A stretch of 64,000 nt of DNA from CAVPLM01 sp963713545 (lineage in GTDB: Bacteria; Actinomycetota; Thermoleophilia; RBG-16-64-13), in NCBI GenBank assembly GCA_963713545.1, contig CAVQME010000001.1:496001-560000 (forward strand), given 5' to 3'. The translations under genes were made by a program, and so were the position numbers. The notes under the pieces were generated by a model, which saw nothing but the letters and a program-made list of their open reading frames with translations, had not been told where the DNA came from and did not search any database. Within the stretch, counting starts at the first letter, position 1, and every line of letters begins with the position of its first letter. Below, piece after piece: positions 1 through 8,741 of this stretch.

Positions 1-329
1 CCGAGGCCCTTGTGGATCAAGCCTCCTCCGACTCCGCCCACCAGTGCGCCGACCGCCATGCCGCCGAGCAACCCGATGCCCGCAGTGAGTGCGCCGACCA
101 GACCCCCGATGACGAGACCCAGTCCCGCCCCGGCTTTCGCGTCGCGCTTACCCACCCGGTGGATCTTGATCTCCCTGTCCTCGCCGGCAGTCAGGACTCC
201 CACGGCGCCGAACTTGAGGTCGTCGACATCGGTGTTCATGCTCTCCCACTTCTTCAACCATTCGGCAGCTGCCATGGCCGCGGCTTCGTTCTCAAAGACC
301 GTGACGACGAGGTGCCTCTTCTCAGCCAT
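1..329 (-). CDS. DUF1269-like glycine-zipper membrane protein (partial)
   Basis: The reading frame starts at an ATG (329) and stays open to the window edge, so the C-terminus is missing. The first ~55 residues form a soluble alpha/beta domain beginning MAEKRHLVV with a conserved-looking GAVGVLTAGEDREI stretch. A strongly Gly/Ala-rich segment follows (repeated GG, GL and GA pairs), typical of a glycine-zipper hairpin that inserts in membranes. This layout matches DUF1269-type proteins often annotated as general-stress membrane proteins; their molecular role is not established. No partner gene is visible on its side of the window. Confidence 0.75.
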   Translation of the reverse strand, partial: MAEKRHLVVTVFENEAAAMAAAEWLKKWESMNTDVDDLKFGAVGVLTAGEDREIKIHRVGKRDAKAGAGLGLVIGGLVGALTAGIGLLGGMAVGALVGGVGGGLIHKGL

Positions 330-425
330 GTATGCCCTCCCAGGGTCGACTCGCGGGCGGAGTCTTCGGAATCAGTCTACCCGGTGAGCGCCAAGCCTAC
401 GCGTGAGACGGCTCGAGAACAGGCG

Positions 426-1046
426 CTAGTACGGCGGTTCGTCGCGGAACCACTCGCCCAGATTCCGGAAGGCCTTCCAGAATGAGCCCTTGGCCTGCTC
501 CTCGTCCAACGAGTCGTCGATATCGGGGGTCACCAGCGCTTTGCAGAAAGGTGTGAAGTCTTGCAGGATCCCAGGATCCCAGACAAGTTCCTTCATGCCG
601 GCGACCCGTTCTCGATTCACCATCTCGAGAGTCCGGCGGCCCATGACCACTATGATCCGAGGCTGCGTGATATGGAACTCCTCCAGCCAGTAGGCGGGGC
701 AGTTCTTCTCCCCTTCCGCGGGATCGACGTCGTGGCATTTGATCAGATTGGTGCCGTAGACGATCAGGGGATTGACCCCCAGGCGTTCCATGCTCTTGAG
801 GACCGCCGCCCCGGAACGCCCATAGAAGGCCACTCCTTCGGTCACCTCCAAGTGGCGGGGCCGATACTTGACCAACAGAATGTCGCCCAGCGGATGTCCG
901 GACCCCACCGTGGGCAAGAAGTCGCTGCGCCGGCACAGGCGGCAATGAGCCACGCGGCGGTTGAGATCGTTGGTCTCGCTGATGGCCCGCTCTTCGAGCT
1001 TTCGATAAATCTCATTCGCTTCCGCGAGAGGCGGAGATTCTTTCAC
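426..1046 (-). CDS. Uracil-DNA glycosylase superfamily protein (family-4-like, altered active site)
   Basis: 206 residues with a UDG-superfamily layout: a Cys pair (C35-x2-C38), a GSGHPLGDILLV strand, FYGRSGAAVL (aligning with the FVGRAG motif), a TNLIKC segment and a second Cys pair (C104, C116). The four cysteines fit the [4Fe-4S] cluster of family-4 glycosylases, which remove uracil from DNA. The usual GEAPG-x-x-E-D catalytic loop is replaced by KYRPRHLEVTEG, so ordinary uracil excision is doubtful. The start is a GTG and no strong ribosome-binding site is seen. It lies about 150 bases downstream of the GT-PHP gene on the same strand. Fold assignment is fairly firm; substrate is unknown. 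Confidence 0.7.
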   Translation of the reverse strand: MKESPPLAEANEIYRKLEERAISETNDLNRRVAHCRLCRRSDFLPTVGSGHPLGDILLVKYRPRHLEVTEGVAFYGRSGAAVLKSMERLGVNPLIVYGTNLIKCHDVDPAEGEKNCPAYWLEEFHITQPRIIVVMGRRTLEMVNRERVAGMKELVWDPGILQDFTPFCKALVTPDIDDSLDEEQAKGSFWKAFRNLGEWFRDEPPY

Positions 1047-1193
1047 GTCGTCGCCCAGGTCGCTCTGTAGTGTCGTGGCGCGTATGTGCCCCTCCGACCG
1101 TGACCGAGGCGGACGATGATGCCGCCGCGTCGATGAGGGTAGACAATATATTGGCGAGCAAGAGGTGAAATCCTCCGGCCAGAAGAGAGAAAC

Positions 1194-3200
1194 CTAGTCT
1201 TCCGGGAAGACGCGGTCCATGGTCGTCTGAAGGAGCTTGAGCGAGGTCAGATAGAGCAGGTTCTTGCGCTTGGCGATGATGTCGGCCTCCCACAAAGCCG
1301 CCATGAAGGTCCGGGAGTCGGTGAACCGAGGCATACGCAACATGGCAGTGCCCAGCCCCTGGAGCACATGAGCATCGCTCCCCGCTCCCGCGACGACGTT
1401 GTACTTTGCGGCGAAGCGTTCGGCACTGAGATTGAACGACGAGAGAGCCACCCTTGCGTTGTAGATCTCGATCACATCGATACGGTGGAGGTTGTCTACC
1501 ATCGAACGGTACGACGGGGTGGTGCGGAGAGCGTCGAACGGATGGGGGACGTAGACCAGTCCGTCTTGCTCCTTGATGAGAGACAAGGTCTCGTCGAAGC
1601 TCAGTCCCCGCGGGATCTTCGCCTTGAGGAACAGCCCTATGACCTCTCCTTCAGTCGTCTTCACCTCTTCGGCCACGATGATGAACGGGTCTCCCTGGGC
1701 CATTTCGACAGCTTCGAACGCACCGTCGATCTCGTTATGATCGGCGATGGCCAGCGCGCCAAGACCGATCTCCCGGGCCGTCTCCAGAATGGACTCTATG
1801 GACATCACGCAGTCTTTGGAGTGGCTCGTGTGGACGTGCAGGTCGGCGTTTATCCAGTCGGGCCGGGTCGGACCCAGGGCCGCGTGGCGCATGCGCCTTC
1901 GGGCCGACTCTTCGCCGATGCCGCGGACGTGGAGGGAGTAGCCCGCCACAGGCGTCTTGCCCGCAAGGCCTTCCCGCCCGCTGGTGGCGGCGATGGTGGC
2001 CCTGTAGACCTCTTCAAGACGATCTACCACAGCGCCCATGCTGTGGGCGCGCGAGGGAAGGCGCGGTCCGGCCACCGCCGCGGCGATGGCTCTACTCATG
2101 GAGCCTGACTCGTTTGGAGAGAAGACCGCCCCCCTGGTCGAGTCACCAGACACATGCTCGCGGACGGGGGGGAGGTCCGGCCCTGCGACCGGGCAACCAC
2201 AGACGGCCGCTTCGGCGGCGGTGGCACAGAGCCACTCCCCCCCCAGGTAGGGCAGGATGGTGACCGCAGCGGCCCTATACAGAGGAGCCAGCTCGTCTGG
2301 GTCGACAAAGGTGTATAGGGCTATCCTAGACCTGAGCTTGCGAGGTACTGCCCGCGGCAGCCAGAGGTCCGCCGAGGGCCGATGCAGGGCCACCACCAGG
2401 CGGTCGATATCCGGGGGAAACCCGGCTAGCAGGGCGCGTATCAGCGCCCGGTACGACCGGCGCCCATCCCCTCTGTAGACGTAGAGGCCGAAACGGTCGG
2501 AAGCCGTCACCGGGATCGGCCGGGTTTCGGAGTCGCACGCCATGGGGGTGCCACAGGGAAGCGTCTCGAAGTCGCCGGAGAAGATCTCTTCCAGCATCTG
2601 CTTGCCATTTGCGAACGTCACGATGCGGGCGTCGAGCCTAAGGAAGAACCGCTCCAGAACCGACTGCCCCAGCTCGTAGGCCGCGGCGCCGACCGGAGTG
2701 AGATGAAAGGTGCCCACCACCGGGCTGCGTGTCTCCCGAAGAGCGGTGAAGCTGAGTGAGGGAGCAAGCGGCTCGTGCACGTGCACCAGATCGAAGTCGG
2801 CGCCCACCATGAGCTTTTCCAGCCGGGAGGTCATGTCTACCGGCAGACCGAGGTTGGCTACCCCCCGGTTGAGCCTCACGGGGAAGCTCGAACCCATAGG
2901 GACTACCGGTATGCCAGTCCGTGGAGACAGAGGGCCGAGATCAGGGGGAGGAAGCAGCAACGGGTCGGCAGGCGCCCCTCTGTGATAGTCCGCCAAGAGA
3001 GCGACCACCTGGCCGCGGGTTCGCTGAAACAGCTTCCGCGTCCGAGTCACTTCCTGGGCTTCGTCGGACGACGTCACCACCACCGGCAGATGTCCACGAG
3101 CTTTGAGCTCCCGCGCCAGTTCGGCCACGTGCTGGTTGACTGCGCTCGGCGTAGTCCAAGAAAAGGGAGTGACCAGCGCGATATGGAGGTATGGCTTCAA
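1194..3200 (-). CDS. GT4 glycosyltransferase fused to a PHP-type metallohydrolase
   Basis: 668 residues. Residues 1-410 form a GT-B glycosyltransferase resembling PimA-like mannosyltransferases: an N-terminal HIALVTPFSW strand, VHVHEP near 140, and an E-x7-E element (E322, E330) followed by CGCPVAGPD. Residues 450-668 form a PHP domain: DLHVHT (D453, H455, H457), ADHNE (D487, H488), E511/E512, H553 in VPHPFD, and GSDAH (D609, H611), so the metal ligands look intact. The start is a TTG with GAGGAG five bases upstream. It is the third gene after PIP synthase and ino1, which suggests a glycosylated inositol-lipid or inositol-phosphate product. The PHP half could be a phosphoesterase acting on the same substrate; that is inference. 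Confidence 0.85.
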   Translation of the reverse strand: MKPYLHIALVTPFSWTTPSAVNQHVAELARELKARGHLPVVVTSSDEAQEVTRTRKLFQRTRGQVVALLADYHRGAPADPLLLPPPDLGPLSPRTGIPVVPMGSSFPVRLNRGVANLGLPVDMTSRLEKLMVGADFDLVHVHEPLAPSLSFTALRETRSPVVGTFHLTPVGAAAYELGQSVLERFFLRLDARIVTFANGKQMLEEIFSGDFETLPCGTPMACDSETRPIPVTASDRFGLYVYRGDGRRSYRALIRALLAGFPPDIDRLVVALHRPSADLWLPRAVPRKLRSRIALYTFVDPDELAPLYRAAAVTILPYLGGEWLCATAAEAAVCGCPVAGPDLPPVREHVSGDSTRGAVFSPNESGSMSRAIAAAVAGPRLPSRAHSMGAVVDRLEEVYRATIAATSGREGLAGKTPVAGYSLHVRGIGEESARRRMRHAALGPTRPDWINADLHVHTSHSKDCVMSIESILETAREIGLGALAIADHNEIDGAFEAVEMAQGDPFIIVAEEVKTTEGEVIGLFLKAKIPRGLSFDETLSLIKEQDGLVYVPHPFDALRTTPSYRSMVDNLHRIDVIEIYNARVALSSFNLSAERFAAKYNVVAGAGSDAHVLQGLGTAMLRMPRFTDSRTFMAALWEADIIAKRKNLLYLTSLKLLQTTMDRVFPED

Positions 3201-3220
3201 ATGTCTCCTCGGAGACGGCA

Positions 3221-3252
3221 GGGGCCCGGGCGGCGCGCGCCGCCCGGGCCCC
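3221..3252 (-). terminator. Perfect 15-bp GC hairpin between ino1 and the GT-PHP gene
   Basis: The arms 3221-3235 and 3238-3252 are perfectly complementary and composed only of G and C. They sit in the 72-base gap inside an otherwise continuous minus-strand operon, just before the GAGGAG of the next gene. No U-tract follows, so it may be a partial terminator or RNA-stabilising stem rather than a full stop. Confidence 0.55.
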
Positions 3253-3272
3253 CATCAACAGTCCGGTCTAGA

Positions 3273-4358
3273 TCACTCGCAGGCCGCTTCGCCGGCGATG
3301 AACGCCTCGGTCTTGCGCCTAGCTTCTTCATCACTGTACTGGATGGGCGGTGACTTCATGAAATACGAAGCCGGATCGAACAGGGCACCGGAGATGCCCC
3401 GGTCGAGCGCCAGCTTCGCACAACGCACAGCGTCGATGACGATGCCGGCCGAGTTGGGCGAATCGACCACTTCGAGCTTGAGCTCGATGTTGAGCGGCAC
3501 GTCACCGAACGTGCGGCCTTCCATGCGGATGTAGGCCCACTTGCGGTCGTCGAGCCACTCCACATAGTCTGAAGGGCCGATATGTATGTTCTTGCTACCC
3601 AGATCGTAGTCCAGCTGAGAGGTCACCGAGTTGGTCTTGGAGATCTTCTTGCTCTCAAGGCGAGAACGCTCGAGCATGTTAAGGAAGTCGGTGTTGCCGC
3701 CCACGTTCAGTTGGGAGGTACGCTCCAGACGCACGCCCCGCTCGCGCATGAGCCGGGTGAGGACCCGGTGGACGATGGTGGCCCCGACCTGCGACTTGAT
3801 GTCGTCGCCGATCACAGGCAGCCCCCGCTCCTCGAACCGCTCCTGCCAATATTTCTCCCGGGCGATGAAGACCGGGATGCAATTAACGAAGGCGCAGCCC
3901 GCCTCCAGGATCTGCTCCACGTACCATTTGGTGGCCATCTCGCTGCCCACGGGCAGGTAGCTCACCACCACGTCGGTCTTGGTGTCTTTGAGGATGCCTG
4001 TGACGTCGTCGGTGGGACCGGGGGCCTTTTCGATGACCTCGGAGAGGTACTTGCCCAGGCCATCGTGGGTCATACCCCGGTAGACGTTGACCCCCATCTC
4101 GGGGACGTCACAGAACTTGACCGTGCAGTTCCTCCCTCCCCAAATGGCCTGGGAGAGGTCCTTGCCCACCTTGGTCTTGTCGATGTCGAAGGCACATGTG
4201 AACTCGATGTCGGAGATGTGGTAACCGCCAAGATCCACGTGCATGAGACCAGGGACGAACTCGTCGGCCTTGGCATTGCGGTAGAAGTGCACGCCCTGGA
4301 TGAAGGACGACGCACAGTTGCCCACCCCGATGATGGCGACCCGCACTTTATCGCTCAA
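3273..4358 (-). CDS. ino1: Inositol-3-phosphate (myo-inositol-1-phosphate) synthase
   Basis: About 361 residues, the length of actinobacterial INO1 enzymes and shorter than the eukaryotic form. It opens with a Rossmann loop (VAIIGVGNCASSF) and carries NCIPVFIA, GDDIKSQVGAT and LNVGGNTDFLNM, all characteristic of the NAD-dependent enzyme that converts glucose 6-phosphate to inositol 3-phosphate. Two TTG codons in tandem follow GGGAGG; the second (4358) has the better spacing and was chosen, the first is at 4361. The gene overlaps the end of the PIP synthase gene by about 11-14 bases, so the two are probably translationally coupled. It supplies the inositol phosphate headgroup for the enzyme encoded just upstream. 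Confidence 0.95.
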   Translation of the reverse strand: MSDKVRVAIIGVGNCASSFIQGVHFYRNAKADEFVPGLMHVDLGGYHISDIEFTCAFDIDKTKVGKDLSQAIWGGRNCTVKFCDVPEMGVNVYRGMTHDGLGKYLSEVIEKAPGPTDDVTGILKDTKTDVVVSYLPVGSEMATKWYVEQILEAGCAFVNCIPVFIAREKYWQERFEERGLPVIGDDIKSQVGATIVHRVLTRLMRERGVRLERTSQLNVGGNTDFLNMLERSRLESKKISKTNSVTSQLDYDLGSKNIHIGPSDYVEWLDDRKWAYIRMEGRTFGDVPLNIELKLEVVDSPNSAGIVIDAVRCAKLALDRGISGALFDPASYFMKSPPIQYSDEEARRKTEAFIAGEAACE

Positions 4359-4962
4359 CAAATCCTCCCTGTTCTGTTTGCCTACGCAGTTCGCGGTAGG
4401 TATAGACGACGCGCTGGATGATCGTGAACACGGTCAGAGCCAGCATGATGTAGATGGCATACGACAATACGTCGAAGAAGAGCCCCAGAGCGACGAGGAT
4501 GATCCTCTCCGGCCGGCTCAGCAGGCCCACTCTGCAATCCACGCCCAGGCTTTCCGCGCGGGCTCGGGTATAGCTGACCAGGAGGCTCCCCAGCAGCGCC
4601 AGCACGACCAAGGCTGCATCGATCGAGTGCCCCTGCGAAGCGAGGAGGTAGGCGATCGCGGCAAGGACTATCCCTTCGGAGACCCGGTCAAGTGTCGAGT
4701 CCAGAAAGGCCCCCCACTTCGTCGATTGCTGGGCCCGTCGGGCCAGCGCTCCGTCGAGCATGTCACAGCAGCCCGCGAACAGGAAGACTATACCGGCATA
4801 GATCAGATGATCGAACACTATGAGCACGGCGGTGGCCGCGTTCAGGAAAGTGCCGAAGATGGTGACCTGGTTGGGAGTGACACCGAGCTTCTGTAGAGCC
4901 GAGAGCAGCGGCGTGAACCCCTTGCGCATCCTTATCCCGAAAAAATCGCGAATGTTCTCCAT
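4348..4962 (-). CDS. CDP-alcohol phosphatidyltransferase, likely phosphatidylinositol-phosphate synthase
   Basis: 204 residues with several hydrophobic helices. The full CDP-alcohol transferase motif is present: D67-x2-D70-G71-x2-A74-R75, then G84-x3-D88-x3-D92. These aspartates bind metal and CDP-diacylglycerol. The immediate downstream gene makes inositol 3-phosphate, which favours phosphatidylinositol-phosphate synthase (actinobacterial PIPS) over PgsA or phosphatidylserine synthase. First gene of the inositol-lipid operon (PIPS, ino1, GT-PHP). Confidence 0.88.
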   Translation of the reverse strand: MENIRDFFGIRMRKGFTPLLSALQKLGVTPNQVTIFGTFLNAATAVLIVFDHLIYAGIVFLFAGCCDMLDGALARRAQQSTKWGAFLDSTLDRVSEGIVLAAIAYLLASQGHSIDAALVVLALLGSLLVSYTRARAESLGVDCRVGLLSRPERIILVALGLFFDVLSYAIYIMLALTVFTIIQRVVYTYRELRRQTEQGGFVER

Positions 4963-5115
4963 AGCCTGCCGCTATCCGGGTCCCGGGCAACTCATCCCGG
5001 CAACTCGCGATTTTAACAGTATCGACCACCCTCCACAAACGACCTGACCCGGGCCTCCGCCCGAGGTGCTCCCGACGCGGCATGCGGCCTAGTTCTCGGG
5101 CTCCGGTCGAAGGGC

Positions 5116-6279
5116 TCAGTCCTCCGGAGGTTTGACCGGCTCTTCGACGCTCACCCGCCGGGGCGGAGGCGCCCCCGACCTGGCAGGGATGAGAGCGATG
5201 CCGTCGTCTCCAGCCCAGGGCGCATGCGAAAGGCGGAAATCGTAGAAGGTCAGGGTGTGACGGAGCAGCGCCAGCAGAGGCAGGGACGCGATCATACCGA
5301 GGATTCCGCCGATCTCAGCTCCGACCAGCAGGGCGAAAATGACTATCAGCGGATGCACCCCCACCGAGCTGCCGACGATGTTGGGTGCCAGTATGTGACC
5401 TTCCAACTGCTGGATCACCAGATAGATGATGACGACCCAGAGGGCGGCTATGGGAGAGTGGAAGAATGCAGCGATGACCGGAGGGATGGCCCCCAGGACG
5501 GGACCTATGTAAGGGATCACCTCGGTGATCCCCGCCCACACCCCGAACAGCAGCGCATACTGGCCGCCTTCCGGCCACACACCGACGGCCTCCCAGCTCA
5601 GGATCCAGATGGCCAGCCCGGAGACCAAGCCGACCGTCGCTCCCAGCAGCGCCTGTCCGCGGACGAAGCGGCTGAAAGCGGTCTGCAGGCCGCGAGTGTA
5701 TTCGTCCTTCACGTGCGGCTCTCCGGGCGCGAGCTTGCTTATGAACCGGAAGATCCGGTTGCCATCGATGAGCATGTAGAAACTCACGATCACCGTCAGA
5801 ATGAGATTGACGACCATACCCACCACGCTCACTCCTACGGAGAACAGGGTGCCCACCGAGGCTGCTCCGTTGGTTTGCAGCCAGTCGACTATGTTGGTCG
5901 TGTTGAGCTGTAGGTCCACCTGAACGCCCTTGTCGGCCAGCCAAGCCGCGAGGTCGGCCAGAAGACGGTTCAGGTCGGTCAACCAGTTGGGGATAGTATC
6001 GAAGAGACGCTGGAACTGCCGGATGAGTGGCGGGCCAAGGAATACGACCACGACCACGATGATTGCCACGAAAGCCGCGTATACGACGAAGACGGCGAGC
6101 CAACGAGGACATCTGATGCGGCGCATACCCAGCACCACGGGATTGAGCAGCAAGGCCACGATGGTCGCGATGAGGAACACGAATATGGCATGGCTGGCCA
6201 GGTGCAAGAAGTAGAGAACGACGAGGACGGCGACAGGGATCAGTACGAACTGAACCCACCGTGGAATGGTGATTCGCAC
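5116..6279 (-). CDS. AI-2E-family (PerM-like) membrane transporter
   Basis: About 387 residues with the usual layout: N-terminal helices (FVLIPVAVLVVLYFL), a soluble insert near residues 85-140 with amphipathic segments, then a block of helices containing LLGATVGLVSGLA and EVIPYIGPVLGAIPPV, the signature of the family (pfam AI-2E_transport). Family members include proposed AI-2 exporters and Na+/H+ antiporters, so the substrate cannot be named. The GTG start at 6279 was chosen because GAGGAGGG lies seven bases upstream; a longer frame opens at 6321 without such a site. A short Pro-rich cytoplasmic tail follows the last helix. Confidence 0.85.
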   Translation of the reverse strand: MRITIPRWVQFVLIPVAVLVVLYFLHLASHAIFVFLIATIVALLLNPVVLGMRRIRCPRWLAVFVVYAAFVAIIVVVVVFLGPPLIRQFQRLFDTIPNWLTDLNRLLADLAAWLADKGVQVDLQLNTTNIVDWLQTNGAASVGTLFSVGVSVVGMVVNLILTVIVSFYMLIDGNRIFRFISKLAPGEPHVKDEYTRGLQTAFSRFVRGQALLGATVGLVSGLAIWILSWEAVGVWPEGGQYALLFGVWAGITEVIPYIGPVLGAIPPVIAAFFHSPIAALWVVIIYLVIQQLEGHILAPNIVGSSVGVHPLIVIFALLVGAEIGGILGMIASLPLLALLRHTLTFYDFRLSHAPWAGDDGIALIPARSGAPPPRRVSVEEPVKPPED

Positions 6280-6477
6280 TACCTCGCCCTCCTCAGCGCT
6301 CGCCTTTCGCGCCCGGCGCACTCCCTGCCGGCGTGTAGACCTGACAGACTACCAGTGAGATTACCAGGCAGATTACCAGTCTCCTCCCTCTCGCGCACAT
6401 GAGTGACCCCGGCACTTACCGGCCGAATAGCCGGTCTTTCCTGGGCAATAGTGGGCCAAGGTGGTAACTTGGAACCA

Positions 6478-7287
6478 ATGCGAGAAGGGGTAACTGCACC
6501 AGAGAGTTGGCGCCACCGGGAATCGCTGAGGCAGAAACGGCGGGTCACGGCGGTGCACCGCAGGCGAAGGATGCGCCTTGCAGTAGGGTTTGCTGCGCTG
6601 TGCTTGGTCATAGCAGGCATCCTTATCGCCATCTCCGCCGGCGGGGATACCACCCAAGTCGATGCTCAGACGCTGCTGGTGAGCGATGCCCGCTCGCAGA
6701 CGGCGCCGGTGGCGGCCACAGGCGAAGAGCACCCGGCCTTTGCCCGCCTCGGTGACCGGAACCTGCTGCTGCCTGTTGCTGCCGGCGATGCCACCATCAT
6801 CGCTTACCAGCCCGTGAGCGACGAGCGTGCAGTAGCGCTCTCCCCGATCGGGGACCAGGCCAACTCCAACGCCCTGGTCCGCTTCTTCCGCGGCATATTC
6901 TCCGGTGAACCATCGGTCCGTTACTACCTGTTCCCCGGTGAGGGTGGCCAACTCACGAGCTCGGTGATGGTAGGAGCCCTGGCAGGATCGGCGGTCACGT
7001 CGCCCGTATCGGGGACGGTGACCGCAGTCAAGTCCTACAAGCTTTACGGCAAGTACGACGATGTTCGGATCGATATCAGCCTCGAGGAGATGAGCGGCAC
7101 CACCATCTCCCTTCTGTTCGTCAGCGACCCGGTGATCTCTATCGGCGAGGTGGTGACCGCCGGCAAGACCCAATTGGGCAAGGTGCGTGAGTGCCCCGCG
7201 GAGTTAGGTGCCACCCTGGCGGAGTACACCCATGATTCTGGTTCGCACGTGTACTTGCAGGTCACCGAAGAGCCGATCACCCGGTAG
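6478..7287 (+). CDS. Membrane-anchored degenerate M23/LytM-like protein
   Basis: About 269 residues from ATG 6478; the frame is open further upstream but that part looks non-coding. A basic N-terminus is followed by one membrane helix (LAVGFAALCLVIAGILIAI) and an external domain. The last ~90 residues resemble a peptidase M23/LytM beta fold: SPVSGTVTAVK, a GEVVTAGKTQLGKV turn and a terminal HVYLQV where active enzymes have H-x-H. The other zinc ligands are not seen, so it is probably an inactive binding or scaffold form acting at the cell envelope. Family assignment is moderate. Confidence 0.6.
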   Translation: MREGVTAPESWRHRESLRQKRRVTAVHRRRRMRLAVGFAALCLVIAGILIAISAGGDTTQVDAQTLLVSDARSQTAPVAATGEEHPAFARLGDRNLLLPVAAGDATIIAYQPVSDERAVALSPIGDQANSNALVRFFRGIFSGEPSVRYYLFPGEGGQLTSSVMVGALAGSAVTSPVSGTVTAVKSYKLYGKYDDVRIDISLEEMSGTTISLLFVSDPVISIGEVVTAGKTQLGKVRECPAELGATLAEYTHDSGSHVYLQVTEEPITR

Positions 7288-7326
7288 TTTCGCCCCAGCG
7301 GGCCAGGTCGGTATGCGCTCCACGGA

Positions 7327-8334
7327 ATGGAGCAGGATTTGAAAGCATTCTATTGCTCCAAATGCGGCGGCTCCGTCGACGTGCAGATCATAGGCGACAG
7401 ACCGCGAGACGTCTGTTCGGCCTGCGGCACGATCTTCTATGAGAATCCGTTGCCCGCAGCCGGGGCGCTCGTTCTGGATGCTGAGCGGCAGGTTCTGCTC
7501 GTCAGGCGCAAGTTCCCTCCCAACGAAGGGATGTGGTGCCTGCCCATCGGCTTCGCCGAGATGGGTGAGACCATCGCCGAGGCGGCACTGCGGGAGCTGC
7601 TGGAGGAGACCGGTGTGGAGGGACGCATCCTCCGCCTGATCGACGCGGACTCGTGGAGCGGCGCCTACTACGGTGATCTCCTGGTGGTCACGTTCGAGGT
7701 GGAGAAGACCGGCGGATCAGAGACTCCCGGCGACGACGCCGACGATGTAGGTTACTTCCCTATCGACCGGCTACCCCCGCTTGCCTTCCCCTCGAACGAG
7801 AAGGCCATCCGTCTCTGCGGTGATCTTCATAGGGATGAATGGGCCATCCAGGACTCGTTCCACCGTCTCGATGACGGCCCGGGCGCCGAGATGCTCTCGG
7901 ACAGTCTGGTGGGATTCGTGAGCGAGCACGCTGCCTACGTGGCCCGTCTCTGGCTGGCCGACGTCCGTTCGAACCGCACCACGGCCGGTTACCGGCGGCT
8001 GGATCCAGAACCTCTGTTGTCAGAGGTGACCGAAGGTCTTCTCGAGCTGGGGCGGTGGCTTGAAGGTGAGAGGACTGAGGAGCAGATCCGGACTTTCTAC
8101 AGGGACCTGGGGAGGCGGCGGCGGGCGCAGGGCGTGGAGTTGCACGAGGTCCTCTCCGCCCACCTGCTCCTCAAGAAGCACATCTGGGACTATGCCCGGT
8201 CCCAGGGAGTGTGGCAAAGACCGGTCGATGCCTACCGGGTGATGGAGCTCCAGAGCCGCTTTGCGGTCTTCTTCGACAAAGCCGTCTACCACTCCGCCCG
8301 AGGATTCTCCGCCGACAAGACAGACGTGGGATAG
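7327..8334 (+). CDS. Zinc-ribbon NUDIX hydrolase with a C-terminal RsbRD-like domain
   Basis: 335 residues. A zinc ribbon (C10, C13, C30, C33) precedes a NUDIX domain with a perfect Nudix box: G75-x5-E81-x7-R89-E90-x2-E93-E94-x-G96. This half resembles NADH pyrophosphatase-like NUDIX enzymes that hydrolyse nucleoside-diphosphate derivatives. Residues ~190-320 form an all-helical segment resembling the RsbRD/RsbR N-terminal sensory domain found in stress-signalling proteins (LWLADVRSNR, then HEVLSAHLLLKKHIWDY). The fusion suggests a regulated or sensory NUDIX protein. The NUDIX call is firm; the second domain is recognised by pattern only. Confidence 0.85.
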   Translation: MEQDLKAFYCSKCGGSVDVQIIGDRPRDVCSACGTIFYENPLPAAGALVLDAERQVLLVRRKFPPNEGMWCLPIGFAEMGETIAEAALRELLEETGVEGRILRLIDADSWSGAYYGDLLVVTFEVEKTGGSETPGDDADDVGYFPIDRLPPLAFPSNEKAIRLCGDLHRDEWAIQDSFHRLDDGPGAEMLSDSLVGFVSEHAAYVARLWLADVRSNRTTAGYRRLDPEPLLSEVTEGLLELGRWLEGERTEEQIRTFYRDLGRRRRAQGVELHEVLSAHLLLKKHIWDYARSQGVWQRPVDAYRVMELQSRFAVFFDKAVYHSARGFSADKTDVG

Positions 8335-8402
8335 CGTCGGCCGGTTCGCGCCGGGATCCGGGTCGCGTCGCAAATCCCCGCACGCATCCGTCCGTGGCGC
8401 GA

Positions 8403-8741
8403 CCTGAGGGTCCCTGGCGCAGCAGTCGCGCATGGGTCCGGCGCGCGCGGAGCCAGATTTGACCCGTCAGCCGAGCCGATGCCCGCTCGCGCAGCAGTCG
8501 TACGTGGGTCCGGTGCGCGCGGAGCGCACCCTGAGTTCCAGCCAACCTGAGGGTCCCTGGCGCAGCAGTCGCGCATGGGTCCGGTGCGCGCGGAGTCAGA
8601 TTTGACCCGTCAGCCGAGCCGATGCCCGCTCGCGCAGCAGTCGTACGTGGGTCCGGTGCGCGCGGAGCGCACCCTGAGTTCCAGCCAACCTGAGGGTCCC
8701 TGGCGCAGCAGTCGCGCATGGGTCCGGTGCGCGCGGAGTCA
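8403..8741. repeat. Tandem array with 143-bp period (about 2.4 copies)
   Basis: Units begin at 8403, 8546 and 8689; the third is truncated near 8741. Each unit holds two diverged half-units of about 71-72 bases, each with a core beginning GCAGCAGTCG (8419, 8491, 8562, 8634, 8705). Copies one and two are nearly identical. The array fills the 427-base gap between two convergent genes. The unit length is not a multiple of three, so the minus-strand frames crossing it change frame each copy and are not credible genes. Confidence 0.9.

Noticed and set aside
8171..8719. A 182-residue minus-strand frame through the tandem repeat with a repeated MRDCCARDPQ-like peptide
   Set aside because: The repeat unit is 143 bp, so the frame shifts between copies, and the frame overlaps the NUDIX gene end. 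The repeat explains the apparent peptide repetition.
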